A stretch of 64,000 nucleotides of DNA from Alphaproteobacteria bacterium (GCA_947474645.1 CANJJD010000002.1:1-64000), one strand, 5' to 3'; counted from the first letter of the stretch, positions 30,610 to 41,019 are shown. Numbers and translations: made by a program. The notes: generated by a model from the letters alone, not told the origin.

Positions 30610-31769
30610 GCGCCGACGCGGTGGAATATCCGGATCAGGTGATCCAGCTCGCCTTCATAGGAAAAATCTTTCGCCCGCTGGAGCCCTTTGGCGCGCAATT
30701 GCCCCCGTAAGCCCTCGTCTCCGAGGATGGCGGCGATCTCGGCTGCGCAACCTTCCACATCATGGGCTTCGTAGTAGCGACCGGCATCCGCCAATATTTC
30801 CGGCGTCGCTCCGGCGCGCGCCGCCAGCGCCGGCGCGCCACACGCCATCGCCTCGATCACCGTGCGCCCGAAGGTTTCGGCGGCACTCGACTGAACGTAA
30901 AGATCCGCGCCGGCATAGAGCGCGCGCAAGTCCTGGATGCCGACATCTTCCACCGCCACCAGCCGGTCAGACAGGCCGGCATCGGCCAGGGTTTTGAGAA
31001 TTTGATCCCGGTACGCATTACCCATGCTGTCGGTGCGCGAGAAGCTGCCCACCACCACCAGCTTGTGCGGCAACCCCTGCGGCCCCACGGCCTTGGCAAA
31101 CGCCTCCGCCAGGACGTGCAGCAGCTTGTAGGGATAGAGCTGGCCGACGAACAGGACATAAGGCTGGGTGACGCCGCGCGCCGCCAGCGGCGCAAACTCC
31201 GCCGCGCTGAGCGGTCCGGGGCGGAACAGGTTGAAGTCCACGCCGTGATGCACCACTTCCACCGGGCCGCGGATGGCATCGCCATAATGCTTCAGCAGCA
31301 GATCGCGGGTGTAGGCGGAGTTGACCAGGATGGCGTCGGCGCGGGCCAATCCGGGGCGGAACAGCAGCCGGCGATAGAACCGCTGCTCCCAGCGGATATC
31401 GGCGGCGGCGACATGCTGCATGCCCCAGATCGCCAGGACCAGTTTTGTCCGGCGCGGCATGACCAGCGGCGCGACCCCGGACGAGCCATGAAACAGGATG
31501 TCGGCGCCCAGCCGCTTCAGCGCGGGCCCGAGCAGGAAATGCTCCGACAGGATGCGAAGGATGCGGCGGCGATTGCCCCAGCCCGCGCCTTCGACCTGCA
31601 GTACGGAATTCTTTTGCCGGTAATAGTCCACGTCATCGCGGCCCGCGACATAGACATAGGTGTTCGCCGGATCGCGGCCCGGCGCCAGGCGGGCGAACTG
31701 GGTGAACCAGCTCAGCGCCCCAGTGGAATGGGTGGGGCTCTGGAACAGAACGTCAACAGCGATCTTCAC
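30594..31769 (-). CDS. Glycosyltransferase family 4
   Basis: ADAILVNSAYTRDLLLKHYG; VLFVGQLYPYKLLHVLAEAF; DLYVQSSAAETFGRTVIEAMACGAPALAARAGATPEI. Confidence 0.88.
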   Translation of the reverse strand: MKIAVDVLFQSPTHSTGALSWFTQFARLAPGRDPANTYVYVAGRDDVDYYRQKNSVLQVEGAGWGNRRRILRILSEHFLLGPALKRLGADILFHGSSGVAPLVMPRRTKLVLAIWGMQHVAAADIRWEQRFYRRLLFRPGLARADAILVNSAYTRDLLLKHYGDAIRGPVEVVHHGVDFNLFRPGPLSAAEFAPLAARGVTQPYVLFVGQLYPYKLLHVLAEAFAKAVGPQGLPHKLVVVGSFSRTDSMGNAYRDQILKTLADAGLSDRLVAVEDVGIQDLRALYAGADLYVQSSAAETFGRTVIEAMACGAPALAARAGATPEILADAGRYYEAHDVEGCAAEIAAILGDEGLRGQLRAKGLQRAKDFSYEGELDHLIRIFHRVGAQRRP

Positions 31770-31932
31770 GCGGGCTCATGTCCAAGATGCGGTGCTTTGT
31801 AGGATCATTCGCGTTGCGTGGAAAGGTCAGTGGGACCAGTTATTTAAGCACTTTACGCGCGGATTTGCGGGCCCGCCCCAGCCCGGCTAGAAGGGGTCCC
31901 GCTGGCGGCCTTAACCCCTAAATTCCTGCGCG

Positions 31933-33423
31933 ATGCTCTTCAATTCCACCATTTTCCTGTTCGGCTTTCTGCCGGTCGCCCTGATCGTGTTCTTCACGCT
32001 GGGCCGGCTGTCGGCGACGGCGGCGCGCATCTGGCTGGCCGCGGCATCGCTGTTCTTTTACGCCTGGTGGAATCCACCCTACCTGATCCTGCTGGCGATC
32101 TCGATCCTTTTCAATTTCGGGGTCGGCCGGTTGCTGCAGGAGCCGGAGCGCTACACCTTCCTGCCGTCGCGCAAGCTGGTGCTGGGCCTGGGCCTGGCCT
32201 TCAATCTCGGGTTTCTGGGCTATTTCAAATATTATGCCTTTGTCGTCCAGAATATCGATGCCGTCACCGGCGCCGATTTCACGGTCACCCATATCGCGCT
32301 GCCGCTGGCGATTTCCTTCTTCACCTTCCAGAAGATCGCCTATCTGGTGGATTCCTATCAGGGCAAGGTGCAAGACCGCAGCTTCATCAACTATGTGCTG
32401 TTCGCGGCTTTCTTCCCGCAGCTCATCGCGGGGCCCATCGTCCATTACAGCGAAATCTTTCCCCAGTTTCGCAAGCCCGAGACCTATCGCTTCCAGTGGC
32501 CCTTGTTTACCGATGGCTTGAGCCTTTTTCTTCTGGGCCTGGCCAAGAAGGTGGTGCTGGCGGACGAGTTCGCGCGCTACAGCGACATGATGTTCGCCGG
32601 CGCGCAAACAGGCGCGACCCTTACCCTGGTGCCGGCCTGGGTGGGCGCGCTGTCCTACACCTTGCAGCTCTATTTTGATTTTTCCGGCTATTCCGACATG
32701 GCGATCGGCCTGGCCCGCATGTTCAACATCGAACTGCCGTTGAATTTCTGGTCGCCCTACAAGTCCGGCAGCATCATCGAGTTCTGGCGGCGCTGGCACA
32801 TGACTCTGTCCCGCTTCCTGCGCGACTATGTTTATATCCCGCTGGGCGGCAATCGCGGCGGCGCTGCGCGGCGCTACCGCAATCTGCTGCTGACCATGCT
32901 GGTGGGCGGAATCTGGCACGGCGCAGGCTGGACCTTTTTCGCCTGGGGGGCGCTGCACGGCGTGGCGCTGGCCGTCAACCATCTGTGGACGGAGCATGTC
33001 ACCCGCCCCCTGCGCTCGCGGCTTTACCAGGCGGCGGCGCACATCGCCACCTTGCTGGTGGTGGTGTGCGGCTGGGTGATTTTCCGCAGCCCGACGATGG
33101 ACGCGGCCGGGCGCGTCTTTGCCGGCATGAGCGGGCGCAACGGCGCGGTGCTGCCGGACCAGTTCCTGAATGTGCTGCATCCCCTGCGGGCGCTGTTCGG
33201 CGGCATGAGCCGGGTGCCCTATCTGGGCGACACCACCGTAATGGGCGCCTTCGAGGCTTTCTTCATGCTGGGCCTGGGCGGCGCCATCGTGTTCCTAGCG
33301 CCGAACCTCTATCAGATCAGCATGCGCCGCAAATTTGTGCTGGTGTCGATCAGCTTCGCATTCGTGCTGCAGAAGATCTTTTTTGCGGGCGCCATGTCAC
33401 CCTTCCTCTATTTCCAGTTCTAG
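31933..33423 (+). CDS. MBOAT-family O-acyltransferase, copy 2
   Basis: FWRRWHMTLSRFLRDYVYIPLGGNRGG, GGIWHGAGWTFFAWGALHG; C-terminus FLYFQF. Confidence 0.93.
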   Translation: MLFNSTIFLFGFLPVALIVFFTLGRLSATAARIWLAAASLFFYAWWNPPYLILLAISILFNFGVGRLLQEPERYTFLPSRKLVLGLGLAFNLGFLGYFKYYAFVVQNIDAVTGADFTVTHIALPLAISFFTFQKIAYLVDSYQGKVQDRSFINYVLFAAFFPQLIAGPIVHYSEIFPQFRKPETYRFQWPLFTDGLSLFLLGLAKKVVLADEFARYSDMMFAGAQTGATLTLVPAWVGALSYTLQLYFDFSGYSDMAIGLARMFNIELPLNFWSPYKSGSIIEFWRRWHMTLSRFLRDYVYIPLGGNRGGAARRYRNLLLTMLVGGIWHGAGWTFFAWGALHGVALAVNHLWTEHVTRPLRSRLYQAAAHIATLLVVVCGWVIFRSPTMDAAGRVFAGMSGRNGAVLPDQFLNVLHPLRALFGGMSRVPYLGDTTVMGAFEAFFMLGLGGAIVFLAPNLYQISMRRKFVLVSISFAFVLQKIFFAGAMSPFLYFQF

Positions 33424-33432
33424 GCGGGAGCG

Positions 33433-34392
33433 ATGCGAACATTCCTCTCCCTCCTGGCGGCCGCGGCGATTTCCCTCGCCGGCTATTTCCTGCTGTTCGG
33501 GTTCATCGTGTCGCGTCCGCTGGTGGTGGACCAGACCAGCGAGCTGATGGACAAGAAGCTGGCTTACGCCGCCGCCACGCCCCATCCCAAGCTGTTCATC
33601 GTGGCCGGCAGCAATGCACGCTTCAGCCATAGTTGCGCCGCGCTCGAAGCGGCGCTGCACCAGCCTTGCGTGAACATGGGCGTCGCCGCCGACGTGGCGC
33701 TGGACTGGACCCTGGACAAGACCCGCGCCCAGCTCGCGCCGGGCGACCTGGTCTACCTGCCGCTCGAATATGAATCCTATTCCCGCCCGCGCGTTCAATT
33801 GCAGACCGGCGTGGACGCAGCCTATCGCTTCCGCCATGACAAGACTTCACTGGTGGGACGCGGGGTTGAAGGGGTGGTGCGCGCGGCCTTCATGTTCAGC
33901 CTGCCCACCCTGGTCCATTCCATCGGTGAAATGAGCCTGAAAGCCGCCGGCATCGAGCGCCGCTTCAATGTGACGACGCTTGACCGGCAAGGCGACGAAA
34001 CCGGCCATGACGGTGCCAAGGCGATCCCGTACCGGGCGGTGATCCGCAATTCGCAGCAGGTGATGCCGCAACCCTACTCCCTGATGAGCAACCCGGATGG
34101 CAGCCAGGCGGCGATCGCCGCCTTCCTGGAGTGGTGCCGCGCCCATCATGTCGTGGCCGTGGGCGGGCTGCCCACCACGTTCAATGACCGGCCGATGCCG
34201 GATGCGGTGTTGGACATGCTGCGCGGCTTCTATGAACAGCACGGTGCGACACTCCTGGTCCTGCCAAATCGCAGCCAATATCCGCGCGCGGTTTTCTACG
34301 ATTCCCCTTATCATCTGCGCCAGTCGGCGCAGGTGCGCCATTCCCAGCTTTTGGCGCGGGGCCTGCGCCCGTTCCTGCCGAGGTCACCGTGA
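33433..34392 (+). CDS. SGNH-like/AlgJ-like partner protein, copy 2
   Basis: N-terminal TM; LFIVAGSNARFSHSC; C-terminal FYDSPYHLRQSAQ; directly after MBOAT 2. Confidence 0.55.
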   Translation: MRTFLSLLAAAAISLAGYFLLFGFIVSRPLVVDQTSELMDKKLAYAAATPHPKLFIVAGSNARFSHSCAALEAALHQPCVNMGVAADVALDWTLDKTRAQLAPGDLVYLPLEYESYSRPRVQLQTGVDAAYRFRHDKTSLVGRGVEGVVRAAFMFSLPTLVHSIGEMSLKAAGIERRFNVTTLDRQGDETGHDGAKAIPYRAVIRNSQQVMPQPYSLMSNPDGSQAAIAAFLEWCRAHHVVAVGGLPTTFNDRPMPDAVLDMLRGFYEQHGATLLVLPNRSQYPRAVFYDSPYHLRQSAQVRHSQLLARGLRPFLPRSP

Positions 34393-35177
34393 TACTGCCG
34401 AAAATTTCCGTCGTCACGATCAACTACAATATGGGCAATGAGCTGGCCGGCACGATCGAAAGCGTGCTGGCCCAGGACTATCCCAACCTGGAATATATCG
34501 TGGTGGATGGCGGCTCGACCGACAACAGCGTCGAGGTCATCAAGCAGTATCCGCGCATCAACTACTGGATCAGCGAGCGCGACAAGGGCCGCTATTACGC
34601 CATGAACAAGGGGGTGCGGGCCGCGACGGGCGATTGGGTGATCTTCATCAATTCCGGCGACCGCTTCCATGATCCCGCCGTGGTCACCGACGTGTTCCGG
34701 CAAGAGGATCATTCCGGCACCGACCTGGTCTATGGCCATGTGCTGCGCCGCTATCCGTCCGAAGGCGTGGAGCGCGTCATCCCGGCCCAGACGCTGGCGA
34801 CCCTGCCGCTGCGCATGCCGTGCAGCCATCAGAGCCTGTTCGCGCGCCGCTCGCTGCTGCTGGAGCATTCTTTCTCCTCGGAACTATCCATCGCCGCGGA
34901 TCACGACTTCATGCTGCGCGCCATCCACACCGGCAGCCAGTTCAAGAAGGTGGAACGCACCATCAGCATCTTTTCCACCGGCGGCATCAGCGACCGCCAG
35001 CGTCTGGAGGCGTTGCGCCAGATTTATGCCGTGCTGCGCCGGCTCGATCTGCTGACCTGGCGGGTCAGGGTCACGCATGCGACGATGGTGGCGCGCGCCC
35101 TGTTCGGGGCGCGCATGAAGCAGATCATGCCCCGCCCCATGACCGCGTGGATATTGAAGCACAAGACCTTTGACTGA
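34389..35177 (+). CDS. Glycosyltransferase family 2
   Basis: KISVVTINYNMGNELAGTIESVLAQDYPNLEYIVVDGGSTDNS; ATGDWVIFINSGDRF. Confidence 0.93.
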   Translation: MILPKISVVTINYNMGNELAGTIESVLAQDYPNLEYIVVDGGSTDNSVEVIKQYPRINYWISERDKGRYYAMNKGVRAATGDWVIFINSGDRFHDPAVVTDVFRQEDHSGTDLVYGHVLRRYPSEGVERVIPAQTLATLPLRMPCSHQSLFARRSLLLEHSFSSELSIAADHDFMLRAIHTGSQFKKVERTISIFSTGGISDRQRLEALRQIYAVLRRLDLLTWRVRVTHATMVARALFGARMKQIMPRPMTAWILKHKTFD

Positions 35178-35279
35178 TCCGGCCTGCGACGGCCCCAAGC
35201 CGATTGCACGGGCTGGCGCCAGCCTTTATAGACGGCGCGGGGCCATGCCGAGGCGGGACCCGCTTTTCGGGGCTCCAGA

Positions 35280-36722
35280 ATGCTGTTCACGGATCGGGCG
35301 TTTTTTGCGCTCCTGTTCTGCACCTTCGCTGCCTATTACTGCCGGCGCTCAGCCGGCTATCAGATCGCCGTCCTTCTGGTCGCCAGCCTGTTCTTCTATG
35401 CTTGGACGCAGCCATGGCTGCTGACCCTGCTGGGCTTGTCGGCGCTGTTGTCCACCGTGACCAGCTATGGCGTCGAAAAGGCGCAAGAGGACTGGCGGCG
35501 GCGCGCCTGGGCGGTGGCCGGCGTGGTCATCAACCTGGGCGTCCTGGCCTTCTTCAAATATGACCGGCTGGTCTTCAACAGCCTGGTTGGTCCCTTGCCG
35601 CCGCCGGGCGACGTGCTCGGCACCCTGCTCGCCATTCCCCTGCCGATCGGCATTTCCTTTTACACCTTCCACGGCATCTCGCTGGTGGTGGATGTTTTCC
35701 GCGCGCGCCAGGGCGGCAAGACACAGAGCCCGCTGGGACAGGAACGCGGATTCCTGGATCATGCGCGGCGCACATTCCTGTACCTGACCTTCTTTCCGCA
35801 GCTCATCGCCGGCCCCATCGTCAAAGCCAAGGATTTCTATCCCCAGATGGGCGCCAAGGCCTTTGCCGACATCCATTGGTACGGCGTCGCCAAGGCCCTG
35901 ATCATCGGATTCTTCCTGAAGTCGGTGGTGGCCGACAATCTGGCGCAGCAGACCGGCGTCCTGGCACCGCCCTTCTGCTATTCGCTGTCCACTCTCAACC
36001 TTGTCCTGGTCCTGATCGCCTATTCGGTCCAGATCTTCGCCGACTTTGCCGGTTACTCCCTGATCGCCATCGGGCTGGCGCGGCTGTTCGGCTATGCGTT
36101 GCCGGACAATTTCCGCTTTCCCTATATCGCGCAGACTTTTTCCGAATTCTGGACCCGCTGGCACATGTCACTGTCGGCGTGGTTGCGCGACTATGTCTAT
36201 TATCCCCTGGGCGGCAACCGGAAGGGAGCGCACCGCACCTATGTCAACCTGCTGCTGGTGATGGCCCTGGGCGGGCTGTGGCATGGCGCGGGCTGGAGCT
36301 ATGCGGTGTGGGGCCTGTGGCACGGCGGCGCGCTGGCGCTGGAGCGGATGGCGCGCGGCACGCGCTTTTACCTGTCAGAGGCCAGGCTCGCGAAAATCGC
36401 GCGCTGGGCCCTGGTGTTCACGGTCGTGACGCTGGGCTGGACGCTGTTCAAGCTGCCCGACTTCGCCCAGGTGCGCGAGCTGGCGGGCGCGGCCTGGGAC
36501 AACCGCCACATGCGCTTTTCCCGCGGCGTGCCGATGCTGCTGCTGTTCTACATGGCGCCGGTCCTGATCTATCATCTGCTCTACCAGTTCCGTGACCAGC
36601 CACCGCGAGCAATCGCCTTTCTGTGGGGCATGCGGACGGAAGGCGTGGCGCTGGGCCTGATGCTGACGGCGATCATGGTGCAGGCGGGCAATCCCACACC
36701 CTTCATCTATTTCCAGTTCTGA
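35280..36722 (+). CDS. MBOAT-family O-acyltransferase, copy 3
   Basis: FWTRWHMSLSAWLRDYVYYPLGGNRKG, LGGLWHGAGWSYAVWGLWHGG; C-terminus FIYFQF. Confidence 0.93.
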   Translation: MLFTDRAFFALLFCTFAAYYCRRSAGYQIAVLLVASLFFYAWTQPWLLTLLGLSALLSTVTSYGVEKAQEDWRRRAWAVAGVVINLGVLAFFKYDRLVFNSLVGPLPPPGDVLGTLLAIPLPIGISFYTFHGISLVVDVFRARQGGKTQSPLGQERGFLDHARRTFLYLTFFPQLIAGPIVKAKDFYPQMGAKAFADIHWYGVAKALIIGFFLKSVVADNLAQQTGVLAPPFCYSLSTLNLVLVLIAYSVQIFADFAGYSLIAIGLARLFGYALPDNFRFPYIAQTFSEFWTRWHMSLSAWLRDYVYYPLGGNRKGAHRTYVNLLLVMALGGLWHGAGWSYAVWGLWHGGALALERMARGTRFYLSEARLAKIARWALVFTVVTLGWTLFKLPDFAQVRELAGAAWDNRHMRFSRGVPMLLLFYMAPVLIYHLLYQFRDQPPRAIAFLWGMRTEGVALGLMLTAIMVQAGNPTPFIYFQF

Positions 36723-36724
36723 CC

Positions 36725-37561
36725 ATGCAGCGCCCGCTCCTCCCCATTGCCGTCACCGCCGCCCTGAGCTTTGCGGCCTATGCCGCTGTTGTGCAGTTCG
36801 CGCCTTTCTCCGTGCCGGTGGTGCAGAACCAGGTCGACACCAACATGATGCGGATGCAGGGCTTCCTGGCTGCGCCGCCCCGTACCGTGCTGGTGGGATC
36901 GTCTCTCACCTTCCGCCTGCCTACCGAAGTGCTGGAGCCCGAGGTCGCCAATATCGGCCTGACGGGCGGCAGCGCCCTGACCGGCCTTGCCCTGGTGGAA
37001 CGGTCCGGCGAGAAGCCCAGCCTGGTGCTGATCGAGAGCAACCTTCTGGAACGCCCATTGGACCAGGAAGCGGTCCAGGCCCAGTTGCGTTTCCCCGAGC
37101 GGTTCCTGCGCAAGCACCTGCGGGTCTTCCGCACCGGTTTTGACCCCGCCAATCTGTTGTGGCGTGCCCTGCTCTATTTCACGCACCATGTCGACGCGGT
37201 CATGCCCCCCGAAGCCGCGCGCCATTTCTATGAGGGGCAGAGGGATTTCAAGGCGCATCCGCCCGAGCCCGTGAACTTCCAGCGCAATTTGAACCTGACC
37301 GCGGCGCTGGTGACCTCGCTGGAGACCAAGGGTGTGCGGGTCGGTTTCTTTGAAATGCCGATCGATCCAGGGTTGATGAACTCACCCGCCGATACGGCGA
37401 TCCGCCGCGACGTCCGCAAGGCCTTTCCGCCAGGCCGTTATTGCTGGCTGGACCTGCAAGTGCCCGGCGGCGCCCATACGCTGGATGGCGTGCATCTGAC
37501 GGCGGATGATTCCGCCCTGATCGCCCGGAATATTCTGGCGCAGCAGAAAAACTGTCGTTAG
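36725..37561 (+). CDS. SGNH-like/AlgJ-like partner protein, copy 3
   Basis: N-terminal TM; RTVLVGSSLTFRLPTEVL; C-terminal LDGVHLTADDSALIARNI; starts 2 nt after MBOAT 3. Confidence 0.6.
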   Translation: MQRPLLPIAVTAALSFAAYAAVVQFAPFSVPVVQNQVDTNMMRMQGFLAAPPRTVLVGSSLTFRLPTEVLEPEVANIGLTGGSALTGLALVERSGEKPSLVLIESNLLERPLDQEAVQAQLRFPERFLRKHLRVFRTGFDPANLLWRALLYFTHHVDAVMPPEAARHFYEGQRDFKAHPPEPVNFQRNLNLTAALVTSLETKGVRVGFFEMPIDPGLMNSPADTAIRRDVRKAFPPGRYCWLDLQVPGGAHTLDGVHLTADDSALIARNILAQQKNCR

Positions 37562-38415
37562 CCGCGCGACGAAGGCATGATCAGCGCGAGGTAGCCGCCG
37601 CGAGCATCCAGGAAAGTGCCGCGGTATTTGGGCGCCAGCAGGCCGAATACGATCTGCCAGTAAGGCAGATCCGCCAGGCCGATGTCCTCGATCACCAGCG
37701 CGCCATTGTCCTTCAGCAGCGGCAGCGCGAACAGCAAGGTGTTGAGGTTGGCTTCCGAATTGTGCAATCCGTCATCGATGATCATGTCGAAGGAGGCCGG
37801 GGGGAAGCGCGCGGCCAGTTCCGCCAGCACGGAGGGCTGGGTCTGGTCGACATAGAAGGTCTCGATCCGCTCTTCGGCGAACAGGACGCGCTTGTCCACA
37901 TCGGCGCCGAACACGCGGATGCGCGGCGCCCAGTCCCGGAATGCGCGCAGCGAGGCGCCAGGCTTGCCATCCAGCCCCATATTGGAGGGCACGTCGATAT
38001 TGTTGGTGCCCAGGCCGATCTCCAGCATGGACAGATCCTCACGGCGCTTGGCGCTCAAGAGCCAGGAATAGAGCAAGTAATAGTTGTGGCCGGTGGACTT
38101 GTCGGAGCCGTATTTATAGAACAGCGCCCGCAATTCTTCGGTGTCAGCATTCTGCGCGCTGGCACCGACAAAATTCTCGACCTTGATCGGCACGACCGGC
38201 GAGCGGTCGATCTGGGACACTTCCGCCATGGCGGCGATGGAGCGGCGCAGGACGGCCATCTGGTCGGCCAAGGGCGTTTCGCGATACTTGACGTCCCATA
38301 ACTCGGTGCCGAGAAAATGCATCACCTTGCCGGGATTGGTCAGGATCTTGGCGATGCCTTTCAGGGACAAGGCCCGGCGCATCTGCGCTCGCGCAAATGC
38401 CAAACGCGCACCCAT
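37558..38415 (-). CDS. Class I SAM-dependent methyltransferase-like protein
   Basis: YGSDKSTGHNYYLLYSWLL...SMLEIGLGTNNIDVPSNMG...ASFDMIIDDGLHNSEANLNTLLFALPLLKDNGALVIEDI. Confidence 0.75.
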   Translation of the reverse strand: MGARLAFARAQMRRALSLKGIAKILTNPGKVMHFLGTELWDVKYRETPLADQMAVLRRSIAAMAEVSQIDRSPVVPIKVENFVGASAQNADTEELRALFYKYGSDKSTGHNYYLLYSWLLSAKRREDLSMLEIGLGTNNIDVPSNMGLDGKPGASLRAFRDWAPRIRVFGADVDKRVLFAEERIETFYVDQTQPSVLAELAARFPPASFDMIIDDGLHNSEANLNTLLFALPLLKDNGALVIEDIGLADLPYWQIVFGLLAPKYRGTFLDARGGYLALIMPSSRG

Positions 38416-38536
38416 GAAACTCTCCCCAAATCCGTCCGTCAGGACCGGTTACACTGGGGGATTGGTGGCGTCAACAACGGGCGCGCGAGGCGATTGACCC
38501 GCTGCATTTTCCCACGCACAACCCACTGGAAAACGC

Positions 38537-39484
38537 TTGGAACCCTTGATGAAGCGCCTTGCGGTTACAGCCCTGAAGATCGCGGTATCCGCGACCCTGT
38601 TGTGGGTCCTGTTCCACCGCATTGCCCTGGCGCCCGTGCTCGCCAGCCTGGCGCGGTTCAGCGTGGAGGCGGCCTTGGTAGTGATGGGCCTGGCTTTCCT
38701 GCAGATCCTGCTTTTCGCCCTGCGCTGGCAGTTGGTGGCGCGCGTCTGCGGTGCGCCGCTGCCCTGGGGCGCCCGTTTGCGCCTGGTTTTCATCGGCCTG
38801 TTCTTCAACCAGACCTTGCCGTCCAGCATCGGCGGCGACGCTATGCGGGTTTGGCTGTCCTCACGCCTGGGCGTTCCGCCAAGCCGTGCCTTCTCCAGCG
38901 TAGCGGCGGATCGCTTTGCCGCGTTGATCGTGCTTCTGGGACTGAGCCTGGCTACCTTGCCGCTGTTTTATGTACAGGTGAGTGACACGCTTCTGCGCCA
39001 TGGCCTGACGGGCGCTCTGGCGGCGGGCGCGGCGGGTTTCATTTTGCTACTGACGGGCGGCTTGACGATGGAGAGATGGCTGCAATCCTGGCGTGTCACA
39101 GCGCCTTTCGGCTTGGTCATCGCCGACCTGCGCCGCCTATTCTTGCTGCCGGCTGGCTTGGTCGCCATGCTTTTGTCGCTGACGCTCCACCTGATGTCCG
39201 TCGCCGTTATTTTCCTGATCGCGCGCAGGCTGGGCATCGGCCTCACACCAAGCGCGGCCCTGGTCCTGGTACCGCCCATTCTGCTGGTGATGGCCTTTCC
39301 GGTCACCATCGCGGGCTGGGGATTGCGCGAAGGCGCCATGGTGGTGGCGCTGGCCCAGATTCATGTCGCAGCGCCCGACGCGCTGGCACTGTCCATCCTG
39401 TTCGGCTTGCTGCAGATCGCGGTCAGCCTGCCCGGCGCCGTGCTGTGGCTGCAACGCCATGAGCGCCTGCCGCATCAGGGCTGA
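38537..39484 (+). CDS. Flippase-like / lysylphosphatidylglycerol synthase TM-region family protein
   Basis: FLQILLFALRWQLVARVCG; FIGLFFNQTLPSSIGGDAMRVWLSSRLGVPPSRAFSSVAADRFAAL. Confidence 0.8.
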   Translation: MEPLMKRLAVTALKIAVSATLLWVLFHRIALAPVLASLARFSVEAALVVMGLAFLQILLFALRWQLVARVCGAPLPWGARLRLVFIGLFFNQTLPSSIGGDAMRVWLSSRLGVPPSRAFSSVAADRFAALIVLLGLSLATLPLFYVQVSDTLLRHGLTGALAAGAAGFILLLTGGLTMERWLQSWRVTAPFGLVIADLRRLFLLPAGLVAMLLSLTLHLMSVAVIFLIARRLGIGLTPSAALVLVPPILLVMAFPVTIAGWGLREGAMVVALAQIHVAAPDALALSILFGLLQIAVSLPGAVLWLQRHERLPHQG

Positions 39485-41019
39485 TAGCTATAAACCGCCA
39501 GGGACCGCCCGTTATCGAACGGCGCGCGCGTCACCGGGACCATCAAGCCGGCGGGAAGACCGACACTTCCGGGGCTTCCAAACCTTTCCAGGGGCGAGCC
39601 CGCCAGATAGATGCAACGCGCCGGCGCGACCCGTTTCCAGACGTCCGCCGGGGACAGAAGTTCACCAAAATGCACGAAGCTGTGCCGCGCCCAGTCATAG
39701 GTAATGCCGCGGGGATGCAGCTTCTGCAAGGCGCCGCGGAAACGCGAGCCGGCAAACTGGTTGCCGAAATCCAGATCGTACACAATCGCCGGCGCTTCAT
39801 AATAGAAGATGACGGCGCAGCCCGAACCCGAAATACGTTCCAGTACCCGCTGATTGGCAAAGTTGACATCATGCGCGCCCCGCAGCCAGGCAGTTGTCGA
39901 ATTAGCGGCATAGAACAGGGCTGCAACTCCCAGGACGGCAAGAGCGGCAAGAAACCGACCAGAGCCACGAGAAAGCAGATGGGCGACAAGCGCAGCGTTT
40001 GCAAAGGCGCAGAAAACGGCCCCCGGAATAAGGTAGCGGGCCGCGGGCTGCTTCATGACCATCAGTATCTCCACGACCACGACCAGCGCGGAAACCATCA
40101 TCACACGCCGCAGGGCCGGGGCGCCGAACAGCGCCACAGCGATGTAGAGCGCCGCTCCGACGAACAGCTCCGGCGCTTCCGAAAACATCAGCGCAGCATT
40201 GGAAATCAGGACAGAGATACCGGGAAGCCCGGCCGCCCCATCGGCGTAGGAGCCGCTATGGGCCGCCATTCCGGTGAACCACGAGAACATCTGGGGATAG
40301 TGATGCGCCACCGGCAGCGTGAAGAAAATAAACGAGGCCACCGTAAAAATAATTCCTCGCCGGACCAGATACCAGTTCGGCAACAGCAGGAGGGCAAAGA
40401 CAAGCGGCAGGGCGTTTATCTTGGCGGCAATGCTGAAGCCCACAACCACGCCCGCCACCGCCGCGGCGCGCTGTGCATTTTCCTCTTTCTCAAAGGCAAT
40501 GGGATATAAAATACCCGCCAGCACCAATGTTGTGGCAACCAAAAACGGCTCCGGGGAGACCCGGTTGAGCCCGATCATGATGGGATATGACATCAGCAAG
40601 GACGCCTGGCCTGCCAATGCCGCGATCATGCTGCCCGAAACGCGGCGCACTTGCATGCCGAACCACAGCGTGGCGGCGGCGATGGCCGCCATAAGCACGG
40701 CGTGATGAACGCCCAGATAAAACTGCGATCTGCTGAGAACATCGGTCACCAGCCCGACACCGTGAAAAGGCCAGGTGACCAGCCAGGTGAAAAAATTCAC
40801 CACCGCCATCAGCATCACCAGATTGGTGCCGGGATGGGCGCTGAGGCTGGGCGGATAAGGGGTCAGGACTTCCAGCCCGTTCAGCAGATAAGCGTATTCC
40901 GGATCGACGGGGAAGCTGCCCACCATGCGAACGAAGACGCGGCTCAGAATCAGGAGTAAAATCGGCACCACCGCCAGCAGCCAGAACCCAGCGTCCCGCA
41001 GATTGGGGAATTTGATCAT
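39475..41019 (-). CDS. Multi-pass membrane protein, GT39/ArnT-like candidate
   Basis: Many TM helices from MIKFPNLRDAGFWLLAVVP; VDPEYAYLLNGLEVLTPYPPSLSAHPGT. Confidence 0.5.
   Translation of the reverse strand: MIKFPNLRDAGFWLLAVVPILLLILSRVFVRMVGSFPVDPEYAYLLNGLEVLTPYPPSLSAHPGTNLVMLMAVVNFFTWLVTWPFHGVGLVTDVLSRSQFYLGVHHAVLMAAIAAATLWFGMQVRRVSGSMIAALAGQASLLMSYPIMIGLNRVSPEPFLVATTLVLAGILYPIAFEKEENAQRAAAVAGVVVGFSIAAKINALPLVFALLLLPNWYLVRRGIIFTVASFIFFTLPVAHHYPQMFSWFTGMAAHSGSYADGAAGLPGISVLISNAALMFSEAPELFVGAALYIAVALFGAPALRRVMMVSALVVVVEILMVMKQPAARYLIPGAVFCAFANAALVAHLLSRGSGRFLAALAVLGVAALFYAANSTTAWLRGAHDVNFANQRVLERISGSGCAVIFYYEAPAIVYDLDFGNQFAGSRFRGALQKLHPRGITYDWARHSFVHFGELLSPADVWKRVAPARCIYLAGSPLERFGSPGSVGLPAGLMVPVTRAPFDNGRSLAVYSYQP

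Noticed and set aside
32866-32880. GCGGTAGCG on the minus strand
   Set aside because: Inside MBOAT copy 2, explained by RRYRN codons
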